Origin: Poecilobothrus nobilitatus | Taxonomy: Eukaryota; Arthropoda; Insecta; Diptera; Dolichopodidae | Direction of reading: 5' to 3' | DNA length: 64,000 nucleotides | Assembly: GCA_947095535.1 (NCBI GenBank) | Contig: OX352774.1 | Span: 211,346,965 to 211,410,964, forward strand | Shown: in pieces, positions 22,995 to 33,582 of the stretch | How positions within the stretch are numbered: position 1 is the first letter of the stretch | How the letters are laid out: each line of letters opens with the position of its first letter | Notes under the pieces: model-generated | The model's input: the letters and a program-made list of their open reading frames with translations, nothing else | Database searches by the model: none | Told to the model about the DNA's origin: nothing | Program-made: the position numbers and the translations under genes

Positions 22995-24066
22995 AAATGT
23001 AACAGTTAGTCGATGTAACCGATTTATTTATACCCTACACCTAAAAAATTCAAATTAAATTAAAAATCCATAAGTTATTTTAGTTAGGTATTTAATATAA
23101 GTTAAAAAAATAAATGCTTTTACAACCTTTGTACAAAATTTCATGTTTCTATCTTTATTAAATTCGAAGATATACTTGTTAGGTCTTGGGAAGTGTGTGA
23201 AGGCACCCGGACCAACTCCCCAATTCATCCCAAATTTTAGAGACATTATCAGAACAGGATATAGTACTCTTATATCAAATTTTTATATTTATTAATTTCG
23301 AAGATATGCTTATTCGGTTTTGGAAGTTGTGTGAGAGATACCCAAACAACCATTCCAATTCATCTGCAATTTTAGACAAATCAGGGATTCAGAAAACAAC
23401 ACCCTCGTATCAAATTTGCAGTTTCTATATCTTTGTTAATTTCGAAGATATGCTTGTTCGGTTTTGGAAGTTGTATGGGAGGTACCCGAACAACTCCTCC
23501 AATCCATCTCAAATTTTCGACAAATAAGGAATTCAGGAAACAACACCCTAGTACCAAATTTGAAGTTCCTATCTTTATTAATTTCGAAGATATGCATGTT
23601 CGGTTTTGGGATTTGTATGGGAGGTACCCGAACAACCACTCCAATTCATCTCAAATTTTAGGGATATCAGGGATTCAGGAAAACACACCTTCGTACAAAA
23701 TTTGAAGTTTCTATCGAAGATAGAAGACATACCCTCATATAAAATTTTATTAATTTCGAAGATATACGTATTCGGTTTTGGGAGTTGCATGGGAGGTACT
23801 CGAACGCATGGTCCGATTTCGCCCATTTACAATCTCCGTCTTACCTTAGTCATTTTTAACCTACAGTATAAATTTCATCAAGATAGCATCATTATTTTTG
23901 AGTTATCGTGCGTACGGGCGGACGGACGGACATCGCCAAATCGACTCAGGAGGTGATCCTGATTCAGTATATATATACATATCCATATCTAACTCGCTTC
24001 CTTTTGGTGGTTACAAACACCATACCAAAGTTAATATACCCTATACTTAATGTGTAGGGTATAAAA
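22995..24066 (-). mobile_element. DINE-1/Helentron-like non-autonomous element, copy 2 (inverted)
   Basis: On the minus strand it repeats the plan of 7005-8335. The head palindrome is at 24035-24063 (TATACCCTA / TAGGGTATA arms). The 'cctgattcagtatatatata' block is at about 23957, and GTCC repeats read as cggacggacg near 23918-23930. A 142-bp array follows, and TATACCCTACAC at 23029-23040 is the inverse of GTGTAGGGTATA at 24052-24063. The 3' hairpin (cgatt/agtcg, near 23006-23023) is weakened. No transposase. Open frames at 23055-23956 on both strands are repeat translations, not genes. Confidence 0.85.
23195..23810 (-). repeat. 142-bp tandem array, about 5 units
   Basis: The anchor 'gggaggtacccgaacaa' and variants place repeats at about 23346, 23488 and 23630 (142 bp apart), with edge units near 23204 and 23802. 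The last interval is about 172 bp because roughly 30 bases ('gaagatagaagacatacc' and neighbours, about 23716-23745) are inserted. Same unit as 7258-8120. Confidence 0.88.
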
Positions 24067-27000
24067 GTATAACATTTCATGACATAAAAAATCTATGACA
24101 TAAAAGTGGTTTCTAAATTGTAATAACTATTTCAACTAATGGATTTTAAAACTCTATTTAAAAAACAGAAGGAATATTTAAGGTTATTAAGGTGGTTTAA
24201 CTATGCACAATATGATCAGCTGTTATAATATATGAATATGGTGTTAAGACTTATTTAAAAGTCTGCCTCATACGATTAAAATTTAAAATTCCTTTAAGAG
24301 AAAAATAGAAATTTTAAAATCTCTACGTTGGAAGTTTTAAAAATTAAAGAAACCATGCTAGAAGTATGACTATAGGTAGAGAAAATATACATAGGCATAC
24401 TGGCAGCTGACAGTTCTCATTGATCTTCTGTCTCCAATAAAAAAACTATGAATTTTTGCGTGCAGAGTTAAAAGTTTCATGGCCAAAATTTCCATTTGGA
24501 TTTTCAAGTCACCTGTTTGGGAGAAGTACCTATTGAAATTTTATCATAGGGCTCACAATGTAATATAAGCCATACTTAAAATATAATTGTTATTAAGAGA
24601 TAATAATAATGCGAAGAGAATTATATTAGAATCATAGAATAATTTAATTATGGCTTTATGACATCCCACCGCAGAGTATTGCGGTAATAATAGATAATTT
24701 CTAGAGCCAATTACTATTTATAGCTAGATTGTTTATTTGTTATATAAATAAATTTAAAGAGAGGTTAATTTTGTTTTGAACTTTATGCAAAAAGAAAAAT
24801 AATACGTAATAATAGTTATAATAATTTTTATATAGTTAAGTTAAATTTAACTTTCTTTATCAAACTTTTTCAATTTAAATATAAAAATTCCTTATTTATT
24901 AAAACATTTTTCAAAATAAATTTTCATATTTTAATTTTATTTAATTAGTGGGACAATTTTTTTAAAATAAAACTTCAAAATTTTACTTTGATCTTTTTTT
25001 TTTTTTTTTATTATTCATCATGTTCTTCATTTTTGTTTTTCTATACAAAAGATTATTATAAAGAGAATTTTTAGTCATCAGTACGACCTGTAGTGAAAAG
25101 CAATAAAATAATAATCATAAGGATAATAAATTTTGAAAGAAAATCGTTTTCGAAACAGTTTTGTTGACAATGTAAATTTGTTTTTGCCTCTATATGCATA
25201 TTTTATATATGTATGTACATTGATTCTTAAAAATCTAAAATAAAAACTCAAAGCATCAGTTTTGAATTAGTTCCCTTTTTTGAAGCTAAACTCTATTACG
25301 TATTTGTTCTCTTCCTTTTGTTTTTTATATTTCTTAAATTTTTGAATTTTTAAATATGTCACGGTATGATTTCAAAAGTTTTTAGTTCTTAGCATGGTAG
25401 AAAAATTCTTAAATTATATAAAATATATAAACTGAAATCCAAAAACAAAAAATATTAAATATACAGAGAAAAAGAACAGAGAACAATTTTGAAGCGAAAT
25501 TTATGCTAGTTGATTGTTAAGTTAATAGAAATTTTAGACATACTGAAATTCTAAAACATTAGACATTCTAAAAAATCAGAAAATTTAATATTGTTTCTTT
25601 TACCGAATAAAAAATTTTACCGAAATATAATGAATAGGCAATTCTAAAATAAAAATGTTCAATTTTCAAAGAATAAAAACTATAACCACTCTGCAGAAAG
25701 TAGAATCTATACATAAGCTGTAATAATTAATTGAAATAACATGTAAACTATTTTTATATTTCGTACAAGAACTTTGAGGAAAATTTCTGAAGTTCTTTAT
25801 TAAATTTTGATTTTATTACAAGCCTAAATATTGTCAAAATAATTCAATCTAATTTCTTACTTTAAATAAGGACGAAGCTGAAACAATAAAATATCTGCAT
25901 AAAAATCAAAAAGAAAATACGATCAAGGTCAAGGAATCTAGATAGAAAAAATATTATTATCCGTACCAGTAATCTTTAAAAGAAGAAGAACCAGGAAGCA
26001 AAGTAAGCATATAATTAAACGAAGATTTTAGGTGTATTATTCTTACAAATCAAAGACAAATAAAGCTATTAAGATTTCATTATTAATATTTCTTCTAAAT
26101 TCGCAACAATGAATCGAAATAATACTAATACTAATATTTGTCTAATGTTGAAATTTGCCTAATACACCTAACCTCAAAATAATATATAAGCAAACATATT
26201 TTTCTTCATAAACAATTACCACTATAGTTATAGAATATACAAAAGGATATAAAACCAATTACATATTTAAACGATAAATAAAATTAAAAAAAAAAATAGA
26301 ATTTTATATTTTCATGTTGTTTTTTTTTATCTCTTTTTCTTTGTTTTGCATAATTTTATTTTGCATAAATTTAACATAAGTAGATTTTTCATTCTCTTTA
26401 TTTATCTGTCGCAGGATCTCTAAGTATTTTATTTTTGTGTTTGAGAGGGTACAGTTTTTTTTTTTGTTTTTTAAAAAATACGATACGTTTTTGTTTTGTT
26501 TTTTTGTTAAGATTTTTTAATTTAAGAAAATTTATATTACAATTTTGATAAAAATATACATAAAACATAGACATACAATAAAAAAATTTCGAAAAACTCT
26601 AAAAGAGAGAATTTCTTCAACGTTTTGAATTTAAAAAACAAATGCATATGAAAAACATATGCATATTAACGCACTTTAGACAGTCACATTAATAGTATTT
26701 TAAATACAAATTAAAAAAAAAATTAAAATTGAAAACAAATGCAAAATATGTAATATCTTAATAATATAAAACTTTAAAACAAAGTTTGTTTAAATTTGAA
26801 AAGGAAAAAATTTTCCAATAAAAAAATAAAATCCGTTTCATTTAAAAGAATTTGAAATACATTTTTTTGATGTTTACTGTATTTTGACAAAAAGGAAACG
26901 AAAAATAATGTTGTCATATTTATAAAATTTTTTAAACAAAAAGTGAAAAACAGACAAACTATATATTATGTCTAAACTTTTAAAGGATTCTATAAAATTT

Positions 27001-27488
27001 TGTTGTTACAAAATCTAATAAAAATAATTTTCTTTTTTCAATCGTTTTTTAAACAGATTTGCGAAAAAAGTATCGAAGAAGGAACTACCCTTCTTTCATA
27101 TGCAAAAAGTTGCCGAAATATAATTTTTATAAAAGTTTTCAAATTAAACAAAAAAAAGTCTCCATAGTCTCCATGTCATACAAATTTTGGGAACTTTTTT
27201 CGTTTTTAGTTTTGGGGACTTTTTTCTTGGGGAAATTTTTAATGGAGCCTTTTAAAACTTTATTATTTTGTAATGAAAAAATTAGTGTTGAACATTTAAA
27301 AATTTTCTTTTAAGTGGTTGAGTGAATTTAACTTTGTTAAATTTATGATTTTTTTTTTTCAATTAAAATAAATGTTGTCTAAAAAATTTGTCTTCACTAA
27401 AAATTTACCACTTTTTAATATAAGCAGCCTAAACATATGCAAAACAAAAAATAATTTGAAATAAATATTTCATGATGATCTAGGATAA
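24067..27488. other. Non-coding A+T-rich DNA
   Basis: No gene seen. 24150-24720 is slightly less A+T-rich but holds no long open frame. The open frame 27059-27313 is Phe/Lys-rich with no recognisable domain. Confidence 0.55.
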
Positions 27489-28303
27489 TATGCAGTCCCA
27501 ATAATGTATAATATAAGTGCTAGTTTGATGGAAAAGATTAGAAAATTCGAGAGAAAGTGCATTAGAGTCTGTAATGAAATTAGAAAACCTGAAACAAACT
27601 TTTTGCATTATTTCTGAAATAAATACGTACTTATACCGAAAGTCAAAAGTAAAAAGAATCGATAGGCTTCGGTAGCCTAGTGGGTAGGCGTATGGCGTAT
27701 TAACCGAAGGAGTGTGGGTTCGATCCCTGCACAGGTCGTAAGTGTTTTTTGCTTTATATACCCCCCTTACGATCAAATATAATGTAAATATATAGTATAT
27801 AATATAAACAAAATACATAATATTAGTATATAATTTAATAATAGTATAAAAACCTATAATGGCCTTTAGTAGCCGATGGTTCAATGTTACATTTATGTAT
27901 TTAATTACATTTGGTTCAATTACATTTATGTATGTAATATTAATATAAATAAATAAATAAATAAATAAGAATCGATAATTTAATGTCTTCTGATTCGTAA
28001 ACATTTTGACAGAGAAATGAACACTCCGGAAAATGATCCCATATATTCTACGATAACGAGAAGTATATAAGAAGAACATTAAAATCGGGCTTTATAGCTC
28101 CCGAACATTTTATTTATCTAGATACATATAGTTTTATTAAAAACCATATCCATGCCTGCCTATTATTCCATTATAATAAACGGCCTATATGCACCAAAAT
28201 AGAGTATGATTCAAGTTGTGTTGATATTGGCAGATTAAATTTTGACACTCATATTCCTAAAACTAATTTTAACAAAATAATATATGGTATCAAAATTTTA
28301 TAA
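27489..28303 (+). pseudogene. C-terminal remnant of non-LTR retrotransposon ORF2 (reverse transcriptase polyprotein)
   Basis: Two coding pieces flank a SINE. The first (27489-27614, 42 codons) reads ...MYNISASLMEKIRKFERKC IRVCNE..., a pattern I recognise from the region after the reverse transcriptase domain in insect LINEs (typically S-MEKLR-FERKCLR-C). The frame ends at TGA 27615, but decayed sequence NKYVLIPKVKSKKNR continues to the SINE. After it, an open stretch from 28037 to the stop TAA at 28301-28303 (88 codons) encodes FYDNEKYIRRTLKSGFIAPE, then HFIYLD, and ends NKIIYGIKIL. It has no ATG, so start-codon searches miss it. Only the tail of ORF2 is left, a 5' truncation typical of LINEs; the catalytic domains are absent. 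Clade not resolved. Stops at 27615 and 28034 show it is dead. Confidence 0.72.
27654..27977 (+). mobile_element. tRNA-derived SINE, family II, copy 1, nested in the LINE
   Basis: The perfect direct repeat AAGAATCGATA lies at 27654-27664 and 27967-27977, leaving a 302-bp element (27665-27966). The head is 'ggcttcggtagcctagtggg' (A box) and 'gtgggttcgatccctgc' (B box); the segment 'tattaaccgaagg' resembles the anticodon arm of tRNA-Asn (inference). The A+T-rich body ends in an (ataa)n tail at about 27943-27966, with an 'attacatttggttcaatt' repeat just upstream. The body and tail differ from the SINEs at 10-11 kb, so this is a second family. The 199-codon minus frame at 27480-28079 only reads through the SINE antisense and is not a gene. 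Confidence 0.93.
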
Positions 28304-28672
28304 TACAGTATATTTATTTAGCGTAAGGTAGGCTAGATCGTACGTTAGATTAAGTAGATATAACCTATTTTCTAAGATAAAAATCTTACATAGTAAAGAA
28401 AATGAATTGCTTTTTAACTATTTTTTTTACAATTAAATAATAATGGAATTAATAATAGCACTTAATGGCTACCCTCTAATTAGAAATACATATAATTAAA
28501 AAAAAAAAATGATTTCGTATTTAACAAAAACAAAAATTCCATTTTTTTACATGTTAATAAATTTAAATTTAATATTATAAGTGTAACCTAGTTTTGTAAA
28601 CTTTTTATTCTAGAATCTGTAGAAAAGAATAAAAAATAGTAATAAATAAAAGTTTAATAAAGAAAAAAAAAG
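28304..28672 (+). mobile_element. LINE 3' untranslated region and poly(A) tail
   Basis: About 360 bases of A+T-rich, non-coding sequence follow the ORF2 stop, ending in 'aataaataaaagtttaataa' and a nine-base A run at 28663-28671. The poly(A) plus preceding AATAAA-like signals suggest the original LINE 3' end. A target duplication was not found, probably because the truncated 5' end is uncertain. Confidence 0.55.
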
Positions 28673-31600
28673 GATAGTATAGGCTCTTGGGACCGCTAGA
28701 TCATAACGTACGACGACATAGGATGCCAAAATTAATACATAGAATTTGATTTGTAGGCTTTAATTTTAATTTCAAAATGGAAAAGTTAAAAGAAATGGTT
28801 TTCTAATAGAAATAATAGAACTTTTTATATAATAATAGATATTTTAAGTACATTATGAAATGTTTTTATTTTAAAGGATAAATACATCAAAACGATTGTC
28901 CTTTTTTTTTTAGAAACAAGTGTACTGCTTCTCAATAAAATTGGTCAAAAAAATGTACATAACAAAAACAACAGTATAATTTACAGTTATGTTTATACAA
29001 ATGTTTGTATTCCTAGCAAAGGTAACGTTAAATAAAGTAAACATCACATTTAAAATTTGGCTTGTAACTATTTGACAAATAACATTTGGCAGAATCAGTC
29101 CTTAAAGTTTATTTTGTAAATAAATTGAATAATAAATTACATACAAAGTTATTTGTTAACTTTATTTAATTAAAATTCATAAGTATAAGAATTTTATATA
29201 TGTATGTATGTATTTTGTAAACGGATAGCTAATTTAAACATTTTCTTTTTTCAATAAAAACTAATATGAATTACAGATTTTCAAAATTTTATGTTAAAAA
29301 TTTGATATTTTTTTTTTTTTTTTTTAATTTTATTTTTCACTTTATCTTCTTTATATGTTTTTATGTTTATCATTAGGTACTGTTATGTAATAGATAATAT
29401 TTTTTGTGCATGTAATTTTAAGAGGAAAAAACAAAAAGAGACAGAAACAAAAATTTAAAAATATGTTTGTTCTCGTTAATTATAAGAATTATTTAAGAAA
29501 TAATTATAAGAAAAGAAAATGAACAATAAATTTTATAAATTCACTATTAGCTAATATATTTTATTTTTTTGGTTTAGGTTTAACGGTTTTGGTCTATGTT
29601 ATATTTAAGGAATAATCATTATGATATTTATCGATTTATGAGCTTAACAGTCAATTATAATACAATCTAAAAAACACATAACAAAGCGGAACTTGAGCAT
29701 CCAGAAATTTCTTTGTCTTAAATAGGTTATATTCGATTTTGATAGGTTATATTCGAATTGATTCTTTACAAGATTTATGTTGTACTAGCAGAATTACCTG
29801 ATTTTGCAAGATTTTTTGTATGAAAATAAAAATTGTATCTGAATTATACACAAAAAAAAAAAAAAAATTAATTAATCGTTAATAATGTTAAAAAATTTCT
29901 TTTAATAGAATGAGATAACAAAATTTAACGAGAATTTTAAAATATATAATTAGTTTAAAAAAATTTTTTTCGGCCCAAATCGATGTACCGTAAAATGGTT
30001 AACAGGTTTTAATATATTTGGAAAGGAGGAAAAAATTTAACAAGTTTAATGTTGAATAATAAAAGTATTTTTAATGGTAACTGAAAACAAAACGAAGAAA
30101 TCTTAAAAAAAGTTCATTTTTGGTGCAAAGAGTTAGTAGAATTCGAAAATTTTCTTTGAGAATTTCGTTTGAATTAAATAAGGCCTGAAAAAAATTGGAC
30201 ATTATTTCTTTAAAAAAAAATTTTTTTTTTTATAGGAATCTTCGTATGAAAGTGGATTAAAGAATTTTAAGTCTCTTGTTACAGTGCCTATCAAAAAGTA
30301 TCGCAGGAGAATCGAAAAACATCAAAATTTTTTGTGCGGCAAACAGTGTATGTATGGTAAGCAAATAGATATGCAGTTATATGCAGTAGCAATGCATAAA
30401 GTACAATGTGACAAACAAACGGAAACTAAATTAAAACTTATCTAAAAAAAACTAAAAATTGATTTATTTGAATTACATAAATATTTTCTTTTTCTTTTTT
30501 CGTCTTATAATAATATGTTCTCAATATTTTACATTTTACAGTTACAGAAAAAAGTTTATTATAAACGAAGAGATCAATTTTATGTTTCATTTCAAAAAAT
30601 TTTTTATTAACAACAAGACTAAAATATATAAAAACAAAAAAAATTGAATAACTTTAGGATTGTGTGCGTTTAGAATTAATTTTTGTTTTTTTTTATTTTA
30701 GGAATATATAATAGTTCTGATTATACTACAGAACTCTGATGCACATTGTAAATTTGGTTTAATTTCCATAAAAAATTTTTGACAGGACAATTATTTTTTT
30801 TTTATTTTTATTTCTTTTTTTGGTCTTTATCACATTAATTATTTTTCAACCAGTTATAGCAATAAGTAACTATTAGTTTTAAATTGTATTGAATAGCCTA
30901 ATGTGACTATTTAAAGAGTAATTTTATTATTTTATTATTTTGCATTTTATTTTTATTTTTTAATATTAACTATAAGTTAAATTTTATAAAAAAATTTTTT
31001 ATTTTGAGAAGTGAAGGAGAGTAATTTTAATACTGTACTACGTCATATTATTACTGTTGATTTTATTTGCATAAATTTTTTGTTTGCTGAGGTGAAGTGT
31101 CACAAATTTTCTGAAATTGTTATCTACTACTCGTAAAATAAAGCAACATAAGAAAAAAAAAAAAGAAAAAATAATAAAATAATGAAAAGTACAAAAAAAA
31201 AAGAAAAGAAAAATAAACATGAATTTAATTTTTGCATAATCCTTGAATTGTATTAGATTTCATTGTGTTAGAAATAATTTTTGCATATTTACGTATTTTT
31301 TTTTCTTTTTAATTTTTTTCTTCTCTTTTCTGTCTTTTTTGTTGGTTCTTTCATTTGAGAATAAGTAAACTGTGATATGTTATATGAAACAAAAAATTTG
31401 TTAAAATTTCATCGCTTTTATTTAATTCATATTATCAGAAAATAAACAGAGAATATTTTTGTTTATTATTTATGATATGAAAAACTACAAAAATTTGTTT
31501 TTTTTTTTTTTGCTTTTTGTTTTTTTGACAGACAACTTAGAATATTTTCTTTCATTTGTAGAAAAATCCTAGTTACTTGAATAAAGATGAATAAAATTGT

Positions 31601-33255
31601 ATTTTCCTTTTATTTTTTTACTCGTATTTTATTTCATAATGTTCAGATTTTGTTTTTTTTTTTTGTTTTTGTTTTTAGATGAATACTGCAGATAAATTTT
31701 AATGTTAAGATGGTTTAAAGTTTAGAAGGTAATGATTATTTAACGACTTTTTTTATTAGGCTCAGAAAAAAATAAAATGCTTAATGTCCTTTTTAATTAT
31801 TAGCGTATCTATTAAGAATTTTGATTCGATTTTATTTCTTATTGTGAGATATACATTTTAACTTAAATTTTGGATTTTATTTTTTTTGATCCAAAGAACC
31901 CTCAATGTTGCAGCATTAACAGTTTTTTCTAATTCTAGAATTAACATAAAAGTTATAGAACGATTTAAAGAATATAGAATGCACTAAAACTACTTGCTCC
32001 CGGTTTAAATTATAAACGCAAAGAAGTATTTGGAAGTATATTTGATTAACCAATAGTTTTCCACTTTTTTGTTTTCTTTAAGATTAAGATTTTTGTTTTG
32101 TGTCTTTTTAGAATAATTTTTTTCCTATCCTTTTTTTACCATTCTAAAGATACTGAGCCTTATGAAAGCATTATGCGGAAAGCATTGTAAAGATGTAGAA
32201 AACTTTGTAAAGATACAGAGAATATAAATTGTATTATTTCGAATTGTGACATAGGTGCTATTTATATTAAAAGTAATATCTGGTAAATATGTATATAATA
32301 AAACTAAATTGTAAAGTTTTGCTTCAAAAAATAGATCGGAAAATATGTAATCTATATATGTATTTGATACTATGATCTGCAATTTGAAGATTATAGCTTA
32401 AAATATTTATAAGAATATTGTAATTTAGGTTTTTTATTTATAAGGATATCGTATTATCCTTGTCGTAGTACTATTTAGAAGTTTCGGTGTTGTTGTTAAC
32501 AGTTTTTCAGAAAATCGAAAAAAATTTATTGCAATATGACTTAAAAAAATTAAGAAACTAATTTATAGTTTCTAAAGTTTAGAGTAAATCTTGTTATTTG
32601 TAGATGTATCTTATAATTTGTATTCTTAATTTAACTCTTTACTTTTTTATTTTGAGTGCATTTTATTTTATTTAATTTTATGCAAAATTGTTTTCTTATT
32701 TTCAATTTAATTTAATATTCACTTGTTTTAATCAAAAAAAAAAAAAAGAAAAAAAAAAAAAATACAAAGTTTTGAATGTTAAGTGCCATGTTTTCATAAT
32801 TAATAATAATAATCTTAATAATAAAATTCTTTTGTTTTATTAAATAAGTTGTCTGTCATTTAATTGTGTGTGTATATATGGTTATTGTCTTTAATTTTTT
32901 TTTATTCTATTTTATTTATTATTATTTTTAAATAATTTACATGCTGTTTAGATAAAATAAAGTTTTTATGAATTTTAATTTTTCTAAAAATATTTCATAC
33001 TCTGTTAGATGAGGTTTTGTAAATGACATTTTGAGGTTATAAATAGTTTTCATTTTATTTTTGTTTTTATTTTATATTTAAGTAAAATTTTCATAAAAGT
33101 TGAATTTTGGACAGTTTTCTTTTAGTTTTCCGGTTGAAATTTGGAATATTTTGTTTATTTTTAATTTTGTTAATTAAAGTAGTTAAGTTTTAAAAGTTTT
33201 ATATGGATTTTATTAGTGTTTGAACTTGTTAAAAGTTTTATATGTTTTATATTTA
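28673..33255. other. Non-coding A+T-rich DNA
   Basis: No gene seen. Near 29790 'actagcagaattacctgatt' looks like an element end, and near 30283 'acagtgcctatcaaaaagta' resembles a Tc1-type inverted repeat; no partner end was found for either. Open frames 30459-30647, 31038-31220 and 32125-32382 look compositional. Confidence 0.5.
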
Positions 33256-33582
33256 TTAAATAAAGTAAAGAACCTTGGTGTCCTAGTTGTTCAGTATATT
33301 GATTATTAACCGATCGACTGTAGAGTTTGAAATTCTGCTTAATTAGCAAGGTTTTTGTTTGATAATAGATCTTCCTTGTTACCAAATATATAATAAATAT
33401 ATAATATATATAATATAAAACAAAATAAATAATTTTACTGTATAAATTTGTATAAGTATTCTTAGGCGAAATTCGTAATAAGTATTGTTAGCAGAAGATT
33501 TGGCTTTGTTAGCAGAAGATTTGGTTAGCGTTACTTTTATAAATATAGTTTAGCAATTGTATTGTTTGTTTAAATAAAGTAA
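33256..33582 (+). mobile_element. tRNA-derived SINE, family II, copy 2, old
   Basis: The perfect 13-bp direct repeat TTAAATAAAGTAA at 33256-33268 and 33570-33582 encloses 301 bp, almost exactly the length of the copy at 27.7 kb (302 bp). The head is decayed: 'ccttggtgtcctagttgttc' for the A-box region, 'attattaaccgatcg' for the anticodon-arm region (compare 'gtattaaccgaagg'), and 'gagtttgaaattctgc' for the B box. 'ccttgttaccaaatatataa' and 'ataaaacaaaataaataatt' correspond to the body of copy 1. Both internal promoter boxes are mutated, so it is transcriptionally dead. It also carries a short tandem duplication 'gttagcagaagatttgg' at 33487-33526. Confidence 0.8.

Noticed and set aside
27480..28079. 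A 199-codon minus-strand frame, the longest in the window
   Set aside because: It reads antisense through the SINE and across both target duplications into LINE sequence; its peptide includes the reverse of the SINE B box and has no domain.
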